From Syntrophobacteraceae bacterium (GTDB taxonomy: Bacteria; Desulfobacterota; Syntrophobacteria; Syntrophobacterales; Syntrophobacteraceae), in assembly GCA_003165235.1 (NCBI GenBank), contig PLSV01000397.1, forward strand, positions 127 through 59,680: a stretch of 59,554 nt of DNA. Reading direction: 5' to 3'. Below, piece by piece: positions 51,737 to 59,554 of this stretch. The notes beneath the pieces were generated by a model that saw nothing but the letters and a program-made list of their open reading frames with translations, was not told the DNA's origin and did no database searches. Position 1 is the first letter of the stretch, and every line of letters starts with the position of its first letter. A program made the position numbers and the translations under genes.

Positions 51737-52531
51737 ATGTTGGAAATCACGAATTCAGTTGCGGTGATTACCGGAGGCGGTGGAGGCATAGGGCTGTCCC
51801 TGGCCAGATACTGGGTCGGCAACGGAGGGAAGGTATTGCTGGCTGACGTGGCCGAACCCCTTTTGGCCGCTGCTGCAGCCGGGTTAAAAGACCTCAATGG
51901 CGACGTAAGAACAATCGTTTGCGATGTCACTAATGAGAATGATTGCTCCAGGATGGCCGATTTCGCCATCGAACAGTTCGGGCGGATAAATCTTGTGGCC
52001 CCTTTTGCCGGAATAATCAAAGACGGGCTGATGGTGTCTCCGGACATGGCTACAGGAAAAGTCACCAAGAAAATGACCCTCAACCAGTTTCAGTCGGTGA
52101 TGAATATAAATCTTACGGGAGTTTTCCTGACAGTGCGCGAATGCTCCGAGCGCATGATAAATAACAACTGCAAAGGACTGATCTGCCTGATCTCTTCTAC
52201 GGGGTCGCTTGGAACGGCGGGCCAGATTAATTACTCGTCATCCAAGGCCGCAATGTCGGTATTCCCCAAAGTGATTACCGCAGAGTTCTTTCGCCGCGGT
52301 CTGGCGGCTAAAATCCGCTGCGTGGCGGTTGCTCCGGGATATGTGGGAACACCGATGGTCAAGAAGGTCGGCCAGGCTGTGCTGGGTAAAATAATCGAAC
52401 AGGTTCCCATTGGCCGGTTGATCGAACCCGAGGAAGTCGCGTCTCTGATCGGCGAACTCTACCGCAACGAATCGCTGGCCGGAGAGGTCTACTTCATACA
52501 CGGCGGCCTGCGCCTCGGATCGAAAGGATAA
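51737..52531 (+). CDS. SDR-family 3-oxoacyl (acetoacetyl) reductase, PhaB/FabG-like
   Basis: A 264-aa short-chain dehydrogenase. Cofactor motif TGGGGGIG near 12-19, Asp in LLADVAE hinting at NADH or relaxed specificity rather than NADPH, catalytic Ser in ISSTGS, and YSSSK (Tyr/Lys) near 169-173; residues APGYVGTPM and GGLRL follow. In this cluster it would reduce the beta-ketoacyl product of the condensing enzyme to the 3-hydroxyacyl substrate for PhaC. GGGAGATTG precedes the start. Confidence 0.9.
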   Translation: MLEITNSVAVITGGGGGIGLSLARYWVGNGGKVLLADVAEPLLAAAAAGLKDLNGDVRTIVCDVTNENDCSRMADFAIEQFGRINLVAPFAGIIKDGLMVSPDMATGKVTKKMTLNQFQSVMNINLTGVFLTVRECSERMINNNCKGLICLISSTGSLGTAGQINYSSSKAAMSVFPKVITAEFFRRGLAAKIRCVAVAPGYVGTPMVKKVGQAVLGKIIEQVPIGRLIEPEEVASLIGELYRNESLAGEVYFIHGGLRLGSKG

Positions 52532-52920
52532 TTTCATCAGGGTAAACCGCCGCCTCTGCCGGCGGACTCACATAGTTTGACATTTCCGGGAATGCACGAA
52601 AGTTTTGCATGGTGGACCGCTTAAAACTCCACGAAAAGCCCAGGATCAGATGTCGTCATTCCGGCGGCGCTCTTGAGCCGGAATCCAGGTGTTTTGCCGG
52701 ATTACATAGAAATCAAAGCACTGGACCCCGGCTTAAAACCTGCCGGGGTGACGTGATACGGCCTCCTATCCGCGTGGTAAATATGAAGCGCGCCAACGTT
52801 CAGCCGCTTTGAACGGTCCACGGTTTTCCAGGCCTCCGGCTTTGACGGAGGTATCTGACTGTCGAAGCAGGAAGCAGGCGACCGATTTTCTTCCGGCTTC
52901 CCGCTCCTCGCTTCTGCATT
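52532..52920. other. spacer between the PHA and glyoxylate genes, with REP-like repeat
   Basis: No gene. CCGCCG-N7-CGGCGG near 52548-52566 is a possible rho-independent or structural hairpin after the reductase, without a T-run. The rest is the dispersed repeat listed separately. Confidence 0.5.
52654..52753. repeat. REP-like inverted repeat
   Basis: CGTCATTCCGG (52654-52664) and CCGGGGTGACG (52743-52753) form ends of an imperfect inverted repeat; inside, CCGGAATCCAG (52678-52688) mirrors CTGGACCCCGG (52721-52731). Such extragenic palindromes (the 'GTCATTCCGGCG...GCCGGAATCCAG' type) are common in Gram-negative spacers and can serve as transcript ends or RAYT targets. Confidence 0.7.
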
Positions 52921-54210
52921 TCAGGCTGCCGTCCGAAACTGTTCTTCCTCCGTGGATCCCTTTAGGGCGCTGGTAGATAACTCATCGCCACTGATCGCCT
53001 GCGCCACGGCGTCGAAATAGCCGGCGCCAACGAACGATTGATGCCTGACCGCCTTGTACCCGAGCTTCTCCCATTCGAACTCATTATCCTGAAATTGCGA
53101 ATAGGCGATCATCCCTTTCGCTCCGAAATCCCGGGCCAGCTCATACATCCCGAGATTAAGCGAGTGAAAACCGGCAAGCGTTACGAACTGAAACCTGTAC
53201 CCGTAGGAAGCGATCTTTTTTTGAAATTCAGCTATGGCTGACTTATCCAGCTTCGCGCTCCAGTTGAATGAGGGTGAAAGGTTATAGGCCAGCAGCTTGC
53301 CCGGATAGGATGCATGCACCGCTTCGGCGAACCTTCTGGCCTCTGCGAGGTCCGGTTCCGATGTTTCGCACCAGAGCATGTCCGCATAAGGAGCGTAGGC
53401 TAACGCCCGCTCTATGGCCGGTTCGATTCCGTTTCTGACGGTGTAGAAACCTTCAGCCGTTCTTGTGCCTGTTATGAAAGGGCGATCTCTTTCATCTATG
53501 TCATTGGCGAGCAGTGTCGCGGAATTGGCGTCCGTTCTGCCGATGATTAGCGTCGGCACGCCGGAGATATCGGCGGCAAGTCTTGCGGCTATAAGCTTCT
53601 TTACTGCCTCGGAACTCGGTATTATTACTTTGCCTCCCAGGTGCCCGCACTTTTTGGCCGATGCAAGCTGGTCTTCAAAATGAACCGCTGCCGCGCCCGC
53701 CTCGATCATTGCCTTCATCAGTTCGAATGAGTTCAAGATCCCCCCGAAACCGGCTTCTGCGTCGGCGACTATGGGCGCGAACCAGTACGGCCCCTTCTTG
53801 CCTTCCATATGGTTGATCTGGTCGGCTCTCATGAATGCATTGTTGATTCTTCGCACCAGATTTGGAACGCTGTCTACGGGATAAAGGCTTTGATCGGGAT
53901 ATGTATGTCCTATGCTGTTGTTATCGGCGGCAACCTGCCATCCGCTTACATATATGGCTTTCAATCCAGCCTGGACCTGCTGTACGGCCTGCGCGCCGCT
54001 CAAGGCGCCCAGGGCCGCAGTGAAGGGCTCTGCATGGAGCAGTTCCCAAAATCGGCGGGCGCCTTCATTCGCCAGGGTGTATTCGATTCGAATAGAGCCC
54101 CGCAGCCTCAGCACATCCTCGGCCGTATAAGGGCGCTCTATGCCCTTCCAACGCTCATATTCGTTCCACTGCGGAATAATGGATTCTCTATTTTGATCAT
54201 CAGCAATCAT
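52921..54210 (-). CDS. aceA: isocitrate lyase
   Basis: A 429-aa isocitrate lyase: splits isocitrate to succinate and glyoxylate, the first step of the glyoxylate shunt. Catalytic block [16 protein letters not shown] with the active Cys, DADAGFGG-like metal block [30 protein letters not shown], and [12 protein letters not shown] 54210 is preferred over 54246 because AGGAGGG stands before it. It follows aceB on the same strand with 72 bp between, so the two form one operon. Confidence 0.97.
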   Translation of the reverse strand: MIADDQNRESIIPQWNEYERWKGIERPYTAEDVLRLRGSIRIEYTLANEGARRFWELLHAEPFTAALGALSGAQAVQQVQAGLKAIYVSGWQVAADNNSIGHTYPDQSLYPVDSVPNLVRRINNAFMRADQINHMEGKKGPYWFAPIVADAEAGFGGILNSFELMKAMIEAGAAAVHFEDQLASAKKCGHLGGKVIIPSSEAVKKLIAARLAADISGVPTLIIGRTDANSATLLANDIDERDRPFITGTRTAEGFYTVRNGIEPAIERALAYAPYADMLWCETSEPDLAEARRFAEAVHASYPGKLLAYNLSPSFNWSAKLDKSAIAEFQKKIASYGYRFQFVTLAGFHSLNLGMYELARDFGAKGMIAYSQFQDNEFEWEKLGYKAVRHQSFVGAGYFDAVAQAISGDELSTSALKGSTEEEQFRTAA

Positions 54211-54282
54211 TTCTTTATACCCTCCTGAACGCACACTCATGTGCAATTGCTTTCTTGTCCGATCTGCATCCTCAGATGCCCA

Positions 54283-55872
54283 CTATGACGGGTTGAACCG
54301 ATGGCGCACAATCATCTCCTCACTTATCCGCCGCGCCTGCCGGTATTTTTCAATTTCACTTTGCCCGCTTCCCGGCGGCAACTCTTTGAGAAGGCGGTCA
54401 AGCTGCTCGTCGAAAAGCCTGCTGACCAGTTCAGGCGTTAGTGCGACAGGGTTGCCGCCGGCGTCGGCCAATTTGACCTCGTCCCTGTGGATGGAGCGCT
54501 GGGCAATCATCAAACGGTAAATGCGGTCCGTGGCGAGGTCTTCCATGTATCCATCCAGCAGGCTCGCTCCCAGCCCGTTCAATACACCGTTTCGATATCG
54601 GATGACCGTGCGCACAGCCGCTCGGGCGCCGTCCAGAGTAATTCTTCCGATCCCTGCGGGAGCAGGCCTCAAATCAGGATAACGTTCGACGGACCTCTTC
54701 CTGGTAAATTGCTGATTGGGATCGGGAAACTGCCCCACCGCGATCTCATTCTGGTCGGGGTGACCTGTCCACGCCCCGTCCATCAGGCAATCAGCCTCGT
54801 TTTTCTTGTCTTCGGCAAGTATTGTGAGGGCGCGCTCATTGAGGTCAGGATCGGTCCTGCTCGGGTACAGGGCGGTCATACCCCCAATGGCGAGCAGCCC
54901 GTGTTTATGACAGATCTCAACCAGCAAATCGCGAAGCCTCTGAAAAAATGCGACGTTATGAGGAATCGTGTTCCTGTCCGGCAAAACCCACTTTGGGTCA
55001 TAGAGATTGAAATGGATAAGACTCGCCATGTAATCCCAACGGCCCAGGTTCAACCCCAGCAGATGGTCCCTGAGGTTAAATGCAAACTCCTCAATTTGAT
55101 AGGCTAGAGGATGAGATTCAACGAGCGCCATGCACTTGATGTAATCTTCCGGCAGACCCTTTGTCCTGGCCAGCGCCCGGAAAACATCCCGCCACCATAA
55201 CCCCTCTTCGGCCGATTCGGTTTTTGGAATGTAGAACGATAGAGGATGTTGTAATTCATCAGGATCGATGCTGTAAACAATTGCGGCCATATCGAACAGG
55301 GGCGCGGCGATCTTTTCGCCCTGATCCGGAAAGACTCCCGCCTGGCTCATATGCAGCCCGCGCGGCCGCAGCCATATGACCGTGCCGCTCGGATCTATCC
55401 CCATTGTCTTTTGACGCTTTTTATCAAAGTACGTCAGATCGCCCCTGAGCGCCTCAAGGATGTTATGGATACCCGCTTCCAGGTTGGACCACTCATTCGC
55501 CATGGAATCTTCGAGGTCCAGCATAACGCCCGGTGCGCCGGAATTGAGCATCTTGACCACCAGCTCGGCGTCATCTCCCGGGCCGGTCATCTGGTTTCTC
55601 TGGTCATGACACCACGCTGGAAGTTCGATTTTCCATGTCCCGGCGGTAGCCTCTGAAGCCGGAAGGTGGTTTGGAAGATTGCCCCGATGCGCCTCGGCCA
55701 GCACGCGGGCTCGCTTTGCGATGAGGGCCTGCTGCCAGGGGGTGAACTCCTTGTGCAGAGGAAGTAAAAATTCGATAAAATCACTGGAAACAGCAGCAAG
55801 CGGGTCGAAAACAGTTGACTTATAATCAAATTCAAGCCTTTTGGCTTCACTTTCCTGATTTTGCGTCTGCAT
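54283..55872 (-). CDS. aceB: malate synthase A
   Basis: A 529-aa malate synthase, condensing glyoxylate with acetyl-CoA. Motifs: PGVMLDLEDSMANEWSNLEA, TVIWLRPRGLHMSQAGVF, FYIPKTESAEEGLWW, GRWDYMASLIHF and MTALYPSRTDPDLNERALTI, then the C-terminal catalytic Asp region. AGGAGATAG precedes the ATG. Joint presence with aceA lets the cell grow on acetate or fatty acids, or use carbon stored as PHA without loss of CO2. In strict anaerobes of this group the shunt is uncommon, which makes the pair noteworthy. Confidence 0.97.
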   Translation of the reverse strand: MQTQNQESEAKRLEFDYKSTVFDPLAAVSSDFIEFLLPLHKEFTPWQQALIAKRARVLAEAHRGNLPNHLPASEATAGTWKIELPAWCHDQRNQMTGPGDDAELVVKMLNSGAPGVMLDLEDSMANEWSNLEAGIHNILEALRGDLTYFDKKRQKTMGIDPSGTVIWLRPRGLHMSQAGVFPDQGEKIAAPLFDMAAIVYSIDPDELQHPLSFYIPKTESAEEGLWWRDVFRALARTKGLPEDYIKCMALVESHPLAYQIEEFAFNLRDHLLGLNLGRWDYMASLIHFNLYDPKWVLPDRNTIPHNVAFFQRLRDLLVEICHKHGLLAIGGMTALYPSRTDPDLNERALTILAEDKKNEADCLMDGAWTGHPDQNEIAVGQFPDPNQQFTRKRSVERYPDLRPAPAGIGRITLDGARAAVRTVIRYRNGVLNGLGASLLDGYMEDLATDRIYRLMIAQRSIHRDEVKLADAGGNPVALTPELVSRLFDEQLDRLLKELPPGSGQSEIEKYRQARRISEEMIVRHRFNPS

Positions 55873-56179
55873 TGTCTATCTCCTCACAACCGCCTTCTAT
55901 TTCTTCACTCAAGGCGGAAGGCCCGCGCAGCGTGAGCGCCAGTCCAAAGTTTTAAACGCTGCCATGAATACGATAATACTTCTTGGACCATAATCATTCA
56001 TGGGCACAAAGTTATGTTCGAGGGGCCCGTTTGGCAAGTGGGTCTTTTGGACGGCGCAGGGCCGATTCGGCTTAAATTTGAAACTTTAATCAAAAAGGTT
56101 TCACTCACTTGACGGTGAGTTTACAGCAATTACAGTATAATTATATTTCCTAAGTTCACACGAAAGGAAGGGGCTCGAA
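55873..56179. other. spacer with a candidate promoter for the 44-aa gene
   Basis: TATAAT (56136-56141) is a perfect -10 box; TTGACG (56109-56114) stands upstream but at 21 bp spacing, longer than ideal. A segment TTGGCAAGTGGGTCTTTTG at 56032-56050 vaguely recalls a sigma-54 site. The promoter for aceB should lie on the minus strand in 55900-56050, but none is clear. Confidence 0.45.
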
Positions 56180-56314
56180 ATGAATCTCGATGCTATCCAG
56201 CGATGCATCAGAGCATTCTGCCATGCCTGCGAGGGAAGCGGCTACGACTGCTTCGACGACCGACAGTGCGAAACCTGCTGGGGTGCAGGTGAATTCGAGA
56301 TTTGCGCAGGCTGA
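56180..56314 (+). CDS. 44-residue protein with two DnaJ-type zinc-binding motifs
   Basis: A short gene not captured by length filters. After CGAAAGGAAGGGG (a strong Shine-Dalgarno) the ATG at 56180 opens a 44-residue frame with eight cysteines. Two motifs of the DnaJ cysteine-rich type occur: CHACEGSG (14-21) and CETCWGAG (30-37), each CxxCxGxG, 8 residues apart. Two such motifs can bind one zinc ion, as in DnaJ's central domain; a free mini-protein could act as a zinc-binding or chaperone adaptor. A strong terminator follows at 56359. The mRNA is probably monocistronic. The coding status is inferred from the motif order and ribosome binding site. Confidence 0.7.
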   Translation: MNLDAIQRCIRAFCHACEGSGYDCFDDRQCETCWGAGEFEICAG

Positions 56315-56358
56315 GGCTATTTGTCAGGCGGAAAAAAGTGATGTTTAATTTGATGGAT

Positions 56359-56404
56359 AGAGAAGCGTTGAGGGCCGTGGGGGCTCCTAACGCTTCTCTT
56401 TTTC
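56359..56404. terminator. intrinsic terminator, probably bidirectional
   Basis: AGAGAAGCGTT (56359-56369) pairs perfectly with AACGCTTCTCT (56389-56399), followed by a T-run on the plus strand. It ends the 44-aa gene transcript. The stop codon of the heptosyltransferase gene on the other strand lies inside the hairpin, and an A-run precedes it, so the same structure may end that message as well. Confidence 0.88.
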
Positions 56405-57409
56405 GCAAATAATCCTGAGAACCATTTCGGGTGTGATTTCGCGGATGCACCTCCAGTCCGGGCAGGGCTTTCTTGTGAAACAGGGTGAACAGGGAAGCTC
56501 CAATCGTACGATCGAATGAATCTTGCCATAAGGACCGGTTCGTTCGGGCGCCGTTGGTCCGAAGATCGCGAAAACGGGCACGTTCAGAGCCGCCGCCAGG
56601 TGCATCGGCCCCGTATCGGGGGATACCAGGAAGCATGCCCCCCGGATTATTGCGCCAAGCTCTTTAAGGCTTGTCTTTCCGGCGAGAGAGACTGCGCGTG
56701 AGTTGGACAAACGTGCGACTTCATCTCCGAGCGCCGCGTCCGATCCGCCGCCAACGATAATTGAAGGAATGGGCAGAAGGGAAGCAAGACGTCCGAAATA
56801 CTCGGCGGGCCACCTTTTCACCACGGTCCCGGCCAAAGGAGCGATAACCGCATAGCGCCGCATACTCTTGACAATCTCGGGAACTTCGCCGAGGGGAGGA
56901 AGCGCGAATACCGGGTGGGCAGGCTCGCAGCCAACGAATTCGGCAAACCGAAGGTTTTTTTCAACGGCGTGCAGTTCGGCGTCTGTCCTTACCCTATACC
57001 TGTAGGAAAACTTCGCCCCCTCTCGAGCGTGCTCAAAGCCCACTCTGTCCCCGGTCCCGGTGAAAAGACCTATCGCCGCGCTCCTGAAAAGCCCCTGAAG
57101 ATCGATCACCAGGTCGAATTTCTCCTTTCGCAGCTCCCGCCGCAGCTTTCCAAGCTCCGAACAGGTGCGCGGCAGATTCCCAGGCTTCTTCCAGGCGCCT
57201 TTATCTATGATCCAGAGCCTGTAAATGAGGGGATGGCCCTCCAGCAAAGCGGCAAACTCTTTCGCCACGACCCAGTGAAGCTCGGCTTCCGGGAATCTGA
57301 GGCTCAGCGCATGAAGAACCGGCAGGCCATGAATTATGTCGCCGAGAGAGCTCGGCTTTATGATGAGAATCTTGCGCACGCCTGAAGGCGCAACGCGGAA
57401 GTTTTTCAT
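56387..57409 (-). CDS. waaC: LPS heptosyltransferase I-like glycosyltransferase (GT9)
   Basis: A 340-aa GT9 enzyme: opens with VRKILIIKPSSLGDIIHGLP, then FDLVIDLQGLFRSA, and the donor-site block VSPDTGPMHLAAALNVPVFAIFGPT, with a Cys-rich end (CSPCFTRKPCPDWRC). It transfers heptose to Kdo in the LPS inner core. Start 57409 is preferred because GAGAGCG stands before it; an in-frame ATG at 57466 overlaps waaF. It is the second gene of a two-gene transcript behind waaF. WaaC versus WaaF-like specificity can be confused. Confidence 0.88.
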   Translation of the reverse strand: MKNFRVAPSGVRKILIIKPSSLGDIIHGLPVLHALSLRFPEAELHWVVAKEFAALLEGHPLIYRLWIIDKGAWKKPGNLPRTCSELGKLRRELRKEKFDLVIDLQGLFRSAAIGLFTGTGDRVGFEHAREGAKFSYRYRVRTDAELHAVEKNLRFAEFVGCEPAHPVFALPPLGEVPEIVKSMRRYAVIAPLAGTVVKRWPAEYFGRLASLLPIPSIIVGGGSDAALGDEVARLSNSRAVSLAGKTSLKELGAIIRGACFLVSPDTGPMHLAAALNVPVFAIFGPTAPERTGPYGKIHSIVRLELPCSPCFTRKPCPDWRCIREITPEMVLRIICEKEKR

Positions 57410-57446
57410 CGCTCTCTGACCCCTTTTCCAGTTGCGTGCATCAGCT

Positions 57447-58502
57447 TCAGCCCCTCCCCCGCACATTATCCCCTTCTTCGGATCTCAACAAGGTCTCCAC
57501 CGCGTAGAGGACATCATTTACGGAAATATCGGCCATGCACCGGTGGTCGGTCGGACATTGCCTCTTGAGGCAGGGGGCGCACTCGGTTTCCTTGCGCACC
57601 AAAGAGAACCGGGAGCATAACGGAGAAGTCGCGGAATGGTCTGTCGGGCCGAATAACCCGACTATCGGGCGGCCGAAGGCCGCAGCCACGTGCATCGGGC
57701 CTGAATCATTAGTTATTACGAGCTGTACAGATGCGAGAACCGCCATCAATTGCCGCACGGAAGTCCTGCCGATCAGGTTCAGCGGCTTCGAACGCATCCG
57801 GGACTCAATTTCAGCGCCGATCGCGGCCTCCCCCGGCCCACCCACGAGCACCGATTCATATCCAAAGTCAAAGGCAAGAGCGTCCGCAACCTGTCCGAAC
57901 CTTTCCGGATACCATCTTTTTGCGGCGCCGTACGCAGCTCCCGGGTTTATCGCAGCCCATTTCCCTGGACCCAGGATACTACCGGCCCAGTTCTTTTCTT
58001 CATCCGTACACTGGAGGCGAACCTCTTGCCCGGCGGGGGGAATCCCCAGTTCGGCAAGCATATTCAGGTAATATTGAGTATGATGCAGCCTGCGCGCCTC
58101 TTTTGTCACCCGGATCGCATGTGTAAGGAGCATTCCCCGCCCGTCCGTACTGTACCCGGCCCGCGTTTTTATACGGGCCAGCTTAACTATTATCGCGGCT
58201 TCAATGGCGTTCTGAAAAAGGATGGTCAGGTCGAATCGCTCCATGGCAAGGAAACGGCTAAACTTCCAAAGACCCCCGATCCCCCTGTGCGGGCCTCTTT
58301 TGTCGTAAACGATTACGCGGTCGCAGAAAGGATGCGGGCTCATGAGTTCAGAAACAACAGGATTTGAGGCCAGCACTATCTCCGATGATGGAAAAGCCGC
58401 CCTGATCGAACCCAGGGCCGGGGTGGTCATAACGGCGTCCCCGATCCAGTTTGTGGATCGCACCAGTATTTTCCGGATATGGCCTGTATCCAACTCCCGC
58501 AT
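57447..58502 (-). CDS. waaF: LPS heptosyltransferase II
   Basis: A 351-aa GT9 enzyme: IRKILVRSTNWIGDAVMTTPALG at the start, GAAYGAAKRWYPERF, and donor block VITNDSGPMHVAAAFGRPIVGLFGPTD with CAPCLKRQCPTDHRC near the end. It adds the second heptose of the LPS inner core. The ATG at 58502 is favoured over an upstream TTG at 58523 (AAGGG lies between). It comes before the waaC-type gene in the same transcript, 37 bp apart. Confidence 0.93.
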   Translation of the reverse strand: MRELDTGHIRKILVRSTNWIGDAVMTTPALGSIRAAFPSSEIVLASNPVVSELMSPHPFCDRVIVYDKRGPHRGIGGLWKFSRFLAMERFDLTILFQNAIEAAIIVKLARIKTRAGYSTDGRGMLLTHAIRVTKEARRLHHTQYYLNMLAELGIPPAGQEVRLQCTDEEKNWAGSILGPGKWAAINPGAAYGAAKRWYPERFGQVADALAFDFGYESVLVGGPGEAAIGAEIESRMRSKPLNLIGRTSVRQLMAVLASVQLVITNDSGPMHVAAAFGRPIVGLFGPTDHSATSPLCSRFSLVRKETECAPCLKRQCPTDHRCMADISVNDVLYAVETLLRSEEGDNVRGRG

Positions 58503-58800
58503 TTTATTCCAGCCCTTGCGCAAACCGCAGCATCAATACATCCATTTTCTTTTTACACCGCCGGTTTCCCGGTCCGGACCCCCTTGAGAAACAGGGGAAT
58601 AAAGCAGCAGGCTGCTTTAGAGGAGTTCCAGGGAGTCTTTTCGCAAAAGCAATTCTCCATATCATAACCCTGGCGGAGCTTCTTGAAAAACACTCATTTG
58701 CCGATAAGCCCAATAAGATAAATTAGTTCTCAACTCCGCCCTTTTATGATGAAATCAAAATTCTACGCACTGCGCCGGATTATGAGATAACTGCTAAGCT

Positions 58801-59554
58801 ATGGTTAATCAAAAACAGGCATACCTTTATGCTCTATCAGCGGTCTTATTGTGGTCTACCGTGGCGTCGGCGTTCAAGCTGGCCTTGCGATACCTTGATA
58901 ACGTTGAACTTCTTCTTTTTGCCGAGGCTTTTTCGGTTTTAATTTTGGCGGTTGTCCTCATTTCCAGCCGGGGATTCGGGCAGGTCTTCCAGTGCACGCT
59001 GAAAGAGTATCTTCGCTCATTTTTGCTAGGCATCCTAAACCCGTTCTTATATTACCTGATTCTTTTCAGGGCTTATGAGCTTCTTCCGGCCCAGGAGGCT
59101 CAACCGCTAAACTACACCTGGGCCATTACTATTTCGCTGCTCTCTGTTCCTCTCCTGGGACAGAGGATCGGCGCTGCGGACTTTGCGGGCCTGCTTCTGA
59201 GCTATTGCGGCGTTCTTATCATTTCTACTCGAGGCGAGCTGCTGAGCTTTCAAATTCCGGAGCCGGGAGGGGTTGCCTTGGCTCTTTGCAGCACTTTGGT
59301 CTGGGCGCTCTACTGGATCTACAGCGCCAGGGACTCCAGGTCGCCTGTCCTGTGCCTTTTTATGAGCTTTACTTTCAGCCTGCCCTTGACCATCCTTTAT
59401 TATCTATTTTTCCATCCGGCGCGGATGCCCGAGTTTCGTGGAATCCTCGGGGCCGCCTATGTCGGCGCATTCGAGATGAGCATAACCTATGTGATGTGGC
59501 TTTTGGCTTTAAGGCGTTCTGAAAACACGGCCAAGGTCGCAGGCTTGATTTTCG
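58801..59554 (+). CDS. EamA/DMT-family transporter, N-terminal part (cut by window edge)
   Basis: The frame is open from ATG 58801 to the end of the window (251 codons), so the C-terminus is missing. At least eight hydrophobic helices appear. EamA hallmarks: AYLYALSAVLLWSTVASAFK at the start, NYTWAITISLLSVPLLGQRI, and GGVALALCSTLVWALYWIYSA, opening the second EamA repeat. These are inner-membrane exporters of amino acids, nucleotides or amphiphiles. No ribosome binding site of note precedes the start. Divergent from waaF by 298 bp. Confidence 0.88.
   Translation, partial: MVNQKQAYLYALSAVLLWSTVASAFKLALRYLDNVELLLFAEAFSVLILAVVLISSRGFGQVFQCTLKEYLRSFLLGILNPFLYYLILFRAYELLPAQEAQPLNYTWAITISLLSVPLLGQRIGAADFAGLLLSYCGVLIISTRGELLSFQIPEPGGVALALCSTLVWALYWIYSARDSRSPVLCLFMSFTFSLPLTILYYLFFHPARMPEFRGILGAAYVGAFEMSITYVMWLLALRRSENTAKVAGLIF

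Noticed and set aside
56032..56050. Possible sigma-54 promoter (TTGGCAAG ... TTTTG)
   Set aside because: The GC doublet of the -12 element is absent; the sigma-70-like -10 at 56136 is a better candidate.
1..59554. CRISPR arrays, integrase genes, rRNA operons or a replication origin
   Set aside because: Looked for direct repeats with spacers, integrase motifs, rRNA-like segments and DnaA-box clusters; none was seen.

Overview
The window looks like chromosomal DNA of a Gram-negative, anaerobic deltaproteobacterium (Desulfobacterota, perhaps near Syntrophobacter). This placement is inferred from gene content, not from a search. LPS genes (lpxK and two heptosyltransferases) indicate an outer membrane. 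A probable selenocysteine codon, an octaheme cytochrome c, a ferredoxin:thioredoxin reductase catalytic chain and archaeal-looking RNA-processing genes fit that group. No rRNA, complete tRNA, CRISPR array, prophage or intact insertion sequence was seen.

Layout. 1-3.3 kb: the 3' end of a WD40 protein built from exact 129-bp repeats, a gene-poor stretch, a 5'-truncated YnfM-type MFS gene and a divergent LysR regulator. 3.5-8.6 kb: a secreted beta-helix protein, an orphan ParA ATPase, a TerC-family protein and three amphipathic or membrane proteins of unknown role. 8.9-14.5 kb: a CBS-PAS hybrid histidine kinase, an unknown protein and a thioredoxin-reductase-like flavoprotein with an N-terminal zinc-ribbon-like segment. 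14.6-23.6 kb: a periplasmic solute-binding protein, an exported phosphoesterase, an ABC-2 exporter pair, a D,D-carboxypeptidase with a long basic tail, mreB, a frameshifted HDOD remnant and a small unknown gene.

24.1-28.0 kb is a likely membrane-lipid operon: methyltransferase, phosphatidylserine decarboxylase, and a PHP hydrolase fused to a GT4 glycosyltransferase. 28.2-30.7 kb is an RNA operon (rtcA, a FAU-1/DUF402 ribonuclease-like gene, a small membrane protein). At 30.9 kb lies a rhodanese interrupted by an in-frame TGA followed by a SECIS-like hairpin. 31.3-33.9 kb has lpxK and an HAO-family octaheme cytochrome. 34-42 kb holds hairpin repeats, an orphan RHH protein, two large PAS/GAF histidine kinases and a response regulator.

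42-47 kb: a decayed RAYT transposase between its own REP-like hairpins, a TIGR02757 gene translationally coupled to a glutaredoxin and an FTR catalytic chain, and a YbhG/F/S-type efflux system. 47.4-52.5 kb: a MucR-type regulator, then a polyhydroxyalkanoate (PHA) cluster with a dedicated ketoacyl synthase III, acyl carrier protein, PhaC, phasin-like protein and ketoacyl reductase. 52.9-55.9 kb: the glyoxylate shunt pair aceB-aceA. 56-59.5 kb: a 44-residue protein with two DnaJ-type CxxCxGxG motifs, two LPS heptosyltransferases and the start of an EamA transporter.

A working picture is a bacterium that stores carbon as PHA, can assimilate acetate or fatty acids through the glyoxylate shunt, invests in envelope lipids and LPS, and has a rich thiol/selenol redox and signalling repertoire. 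The most rewarding places to look are the selenocysteine rhodanese, the KASIII-ACP-PhaC cluster, the PHP-GT4 lipid operon, the rtcA/FAU-1 operon and the tiny zinc-finger gene.
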